A stretch of DNA of 64,000 nt, from positions 1-64,000 of the forward strand of contig NW_001799635.1 in NCBI RefSeq assembly GCF_000165425.1, read 5' to 3'. Both the position numbers and the translations under genes were made by a program. The DNA is from Paramecium tetraurelia (taxonomy: Eukaryota; Ciliophora; Oligohymenophorea; Peniculida; Parameciidae). Position 1 is the stretch's first letter. Each line of letters opens with the position of its first letter. The notes under the pieces are model-generated. The model did not search any database. It was not told where the DNA came from and saw only the letters and a list, made by a program, of their open reading frames with translations. Shown here piece after piece: positions 63,291 to 64,000 of the stretch.

Positions 63291-64000
63291 AATTAGATTT
63301 AGAGAAATTTAATATTTATTTATTGTTTACAACAAATGCAAATTATAAATCTATACAGATTTCTACAAATTGTCTAATCGTGTTTATCACTAAAGAATAC
63401 CCTCTCTTCAAAGTACTCCAACTCTCCTTACACACTCCTATTAAATTTCTATTCCATATATAGAAATTTCTTCTTGAGGAGCGGTTAGTTATTATTACTA
63501 ACACCTATAAATTATGTAGTCTAGTGAGATTGAATCTCTTTGAAAAAGAAGACAAAAGATTAATTAAATTAGGATGATGACAAATGCTCATAAATAAGAT
63601 CCTTTATTTTTAAGTAATCAATTATTAAGTTAATTAATTATTTCGAATTGTTAACTCTTTTTATTATAATGATCAATCTTATTATTGCTTAAAATCTGTA
63701 ACTGTGTATATCATTTTATCCTCCAAATTATTCTATCATTATTTCATCCTCATTAAAAGATTAGTATAAATTAGGGGTTTATTAGGCATAATTTGCTTAG
63801 CAATTAAGTGTATATGTTTTGTGTTACTAGTAATTAGAATAACACTATAGATGTATATTTAAAAAGAATGAATATCAGAATTGCGTATACACTTTCCTTT
63901 TATGTTATGTTGAGTTTTAATCACAAAATATCCATTTTATTTTCTTGTATTTAAAATTGAATATAAATAATTATCTATTCCCATATGCTAATATCATTAA
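63291..64000. other. Window end, no gene and no telomere
   Basis: AT-rich sequence without persistent frame. No CCCCAA/GGGGTT repeats, so the chromosome continues beyond the window. Confidence 0.6.

Overview
The window looks like one end of a macronuclear chromosome from a ciliate of the genus Paramecium. Four things point there. The left end is a telomere of mixed CCCCAA and CCCAAA units. Every long gene reads only if TAA and TAG encode glutamine and TGA is the sole stop; the invariant glutamine near the C-terminus of histone H4 is written TAA. Introns are tiny, about 21-37 nt, GT...AG. The DNA is AT-rich and genes sit close together on both strands, often with under 100 bp between them. Under the standard code nearly all genes look fragmented. 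I rebuilt each one with the ciliate code and checked that coding length minus introns is a multiple of three. The exceptions are stated where they occur.

Left end (1-7.3 kb): the telomere joins directly onto the open reading frame of a WD40/pentapeptide-repeat gene, which therefore has no stop. Behind it lie about 5 kb of AT-rich, gene-poor DNA with traces of at least three decayed genes.

7.3-19 kb: a persulfide dioxygenase-rhodanese fusion, a coiled-coil protein, a cytosolic HSP70 with a heat-shock element upstream, a long kinase-like protein, and translation release factor eRF3 with a glutamine-rich N-terminus.

19-32.3 kb: a multi-pass membrane protein with two in-frame TGA codons, two coiled-coil proteins, a branched-chain aminotransferase, two tandem MFS transporters with matching introns, a twin-CX9C protein, a small membrane protein, an SCP/NLI-type phosphatase, and a mitochondrial carrier with a one-base frame break.

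32.3-51 kb: a pseudokinase, an RCC1-repeat protein, a small unknown, a kinase with DFD in place of DFG, a Mei2-type RNA-binding protein, a large PHD-DDT chromatin protein, a DZIP1-like and an ARMC9-like protein side by side (both families act at cilia or basal bodies), a small unknown, a three-repeat Myb protein, and a second pseudokinase.

51.8-63.3 kb: the ciliate/apicomplexan guanylyl cyclase with a P4-ATPase-like N-terminal half (about 2,300 residues, one-base frame break), ribosomal protein uL24 (L26), a decayed gene, histone H4, and a three-RRM PTB/hnRNP-L-like protein. The last 700 bases show no gene and no second telomere, so the scaffold continues.
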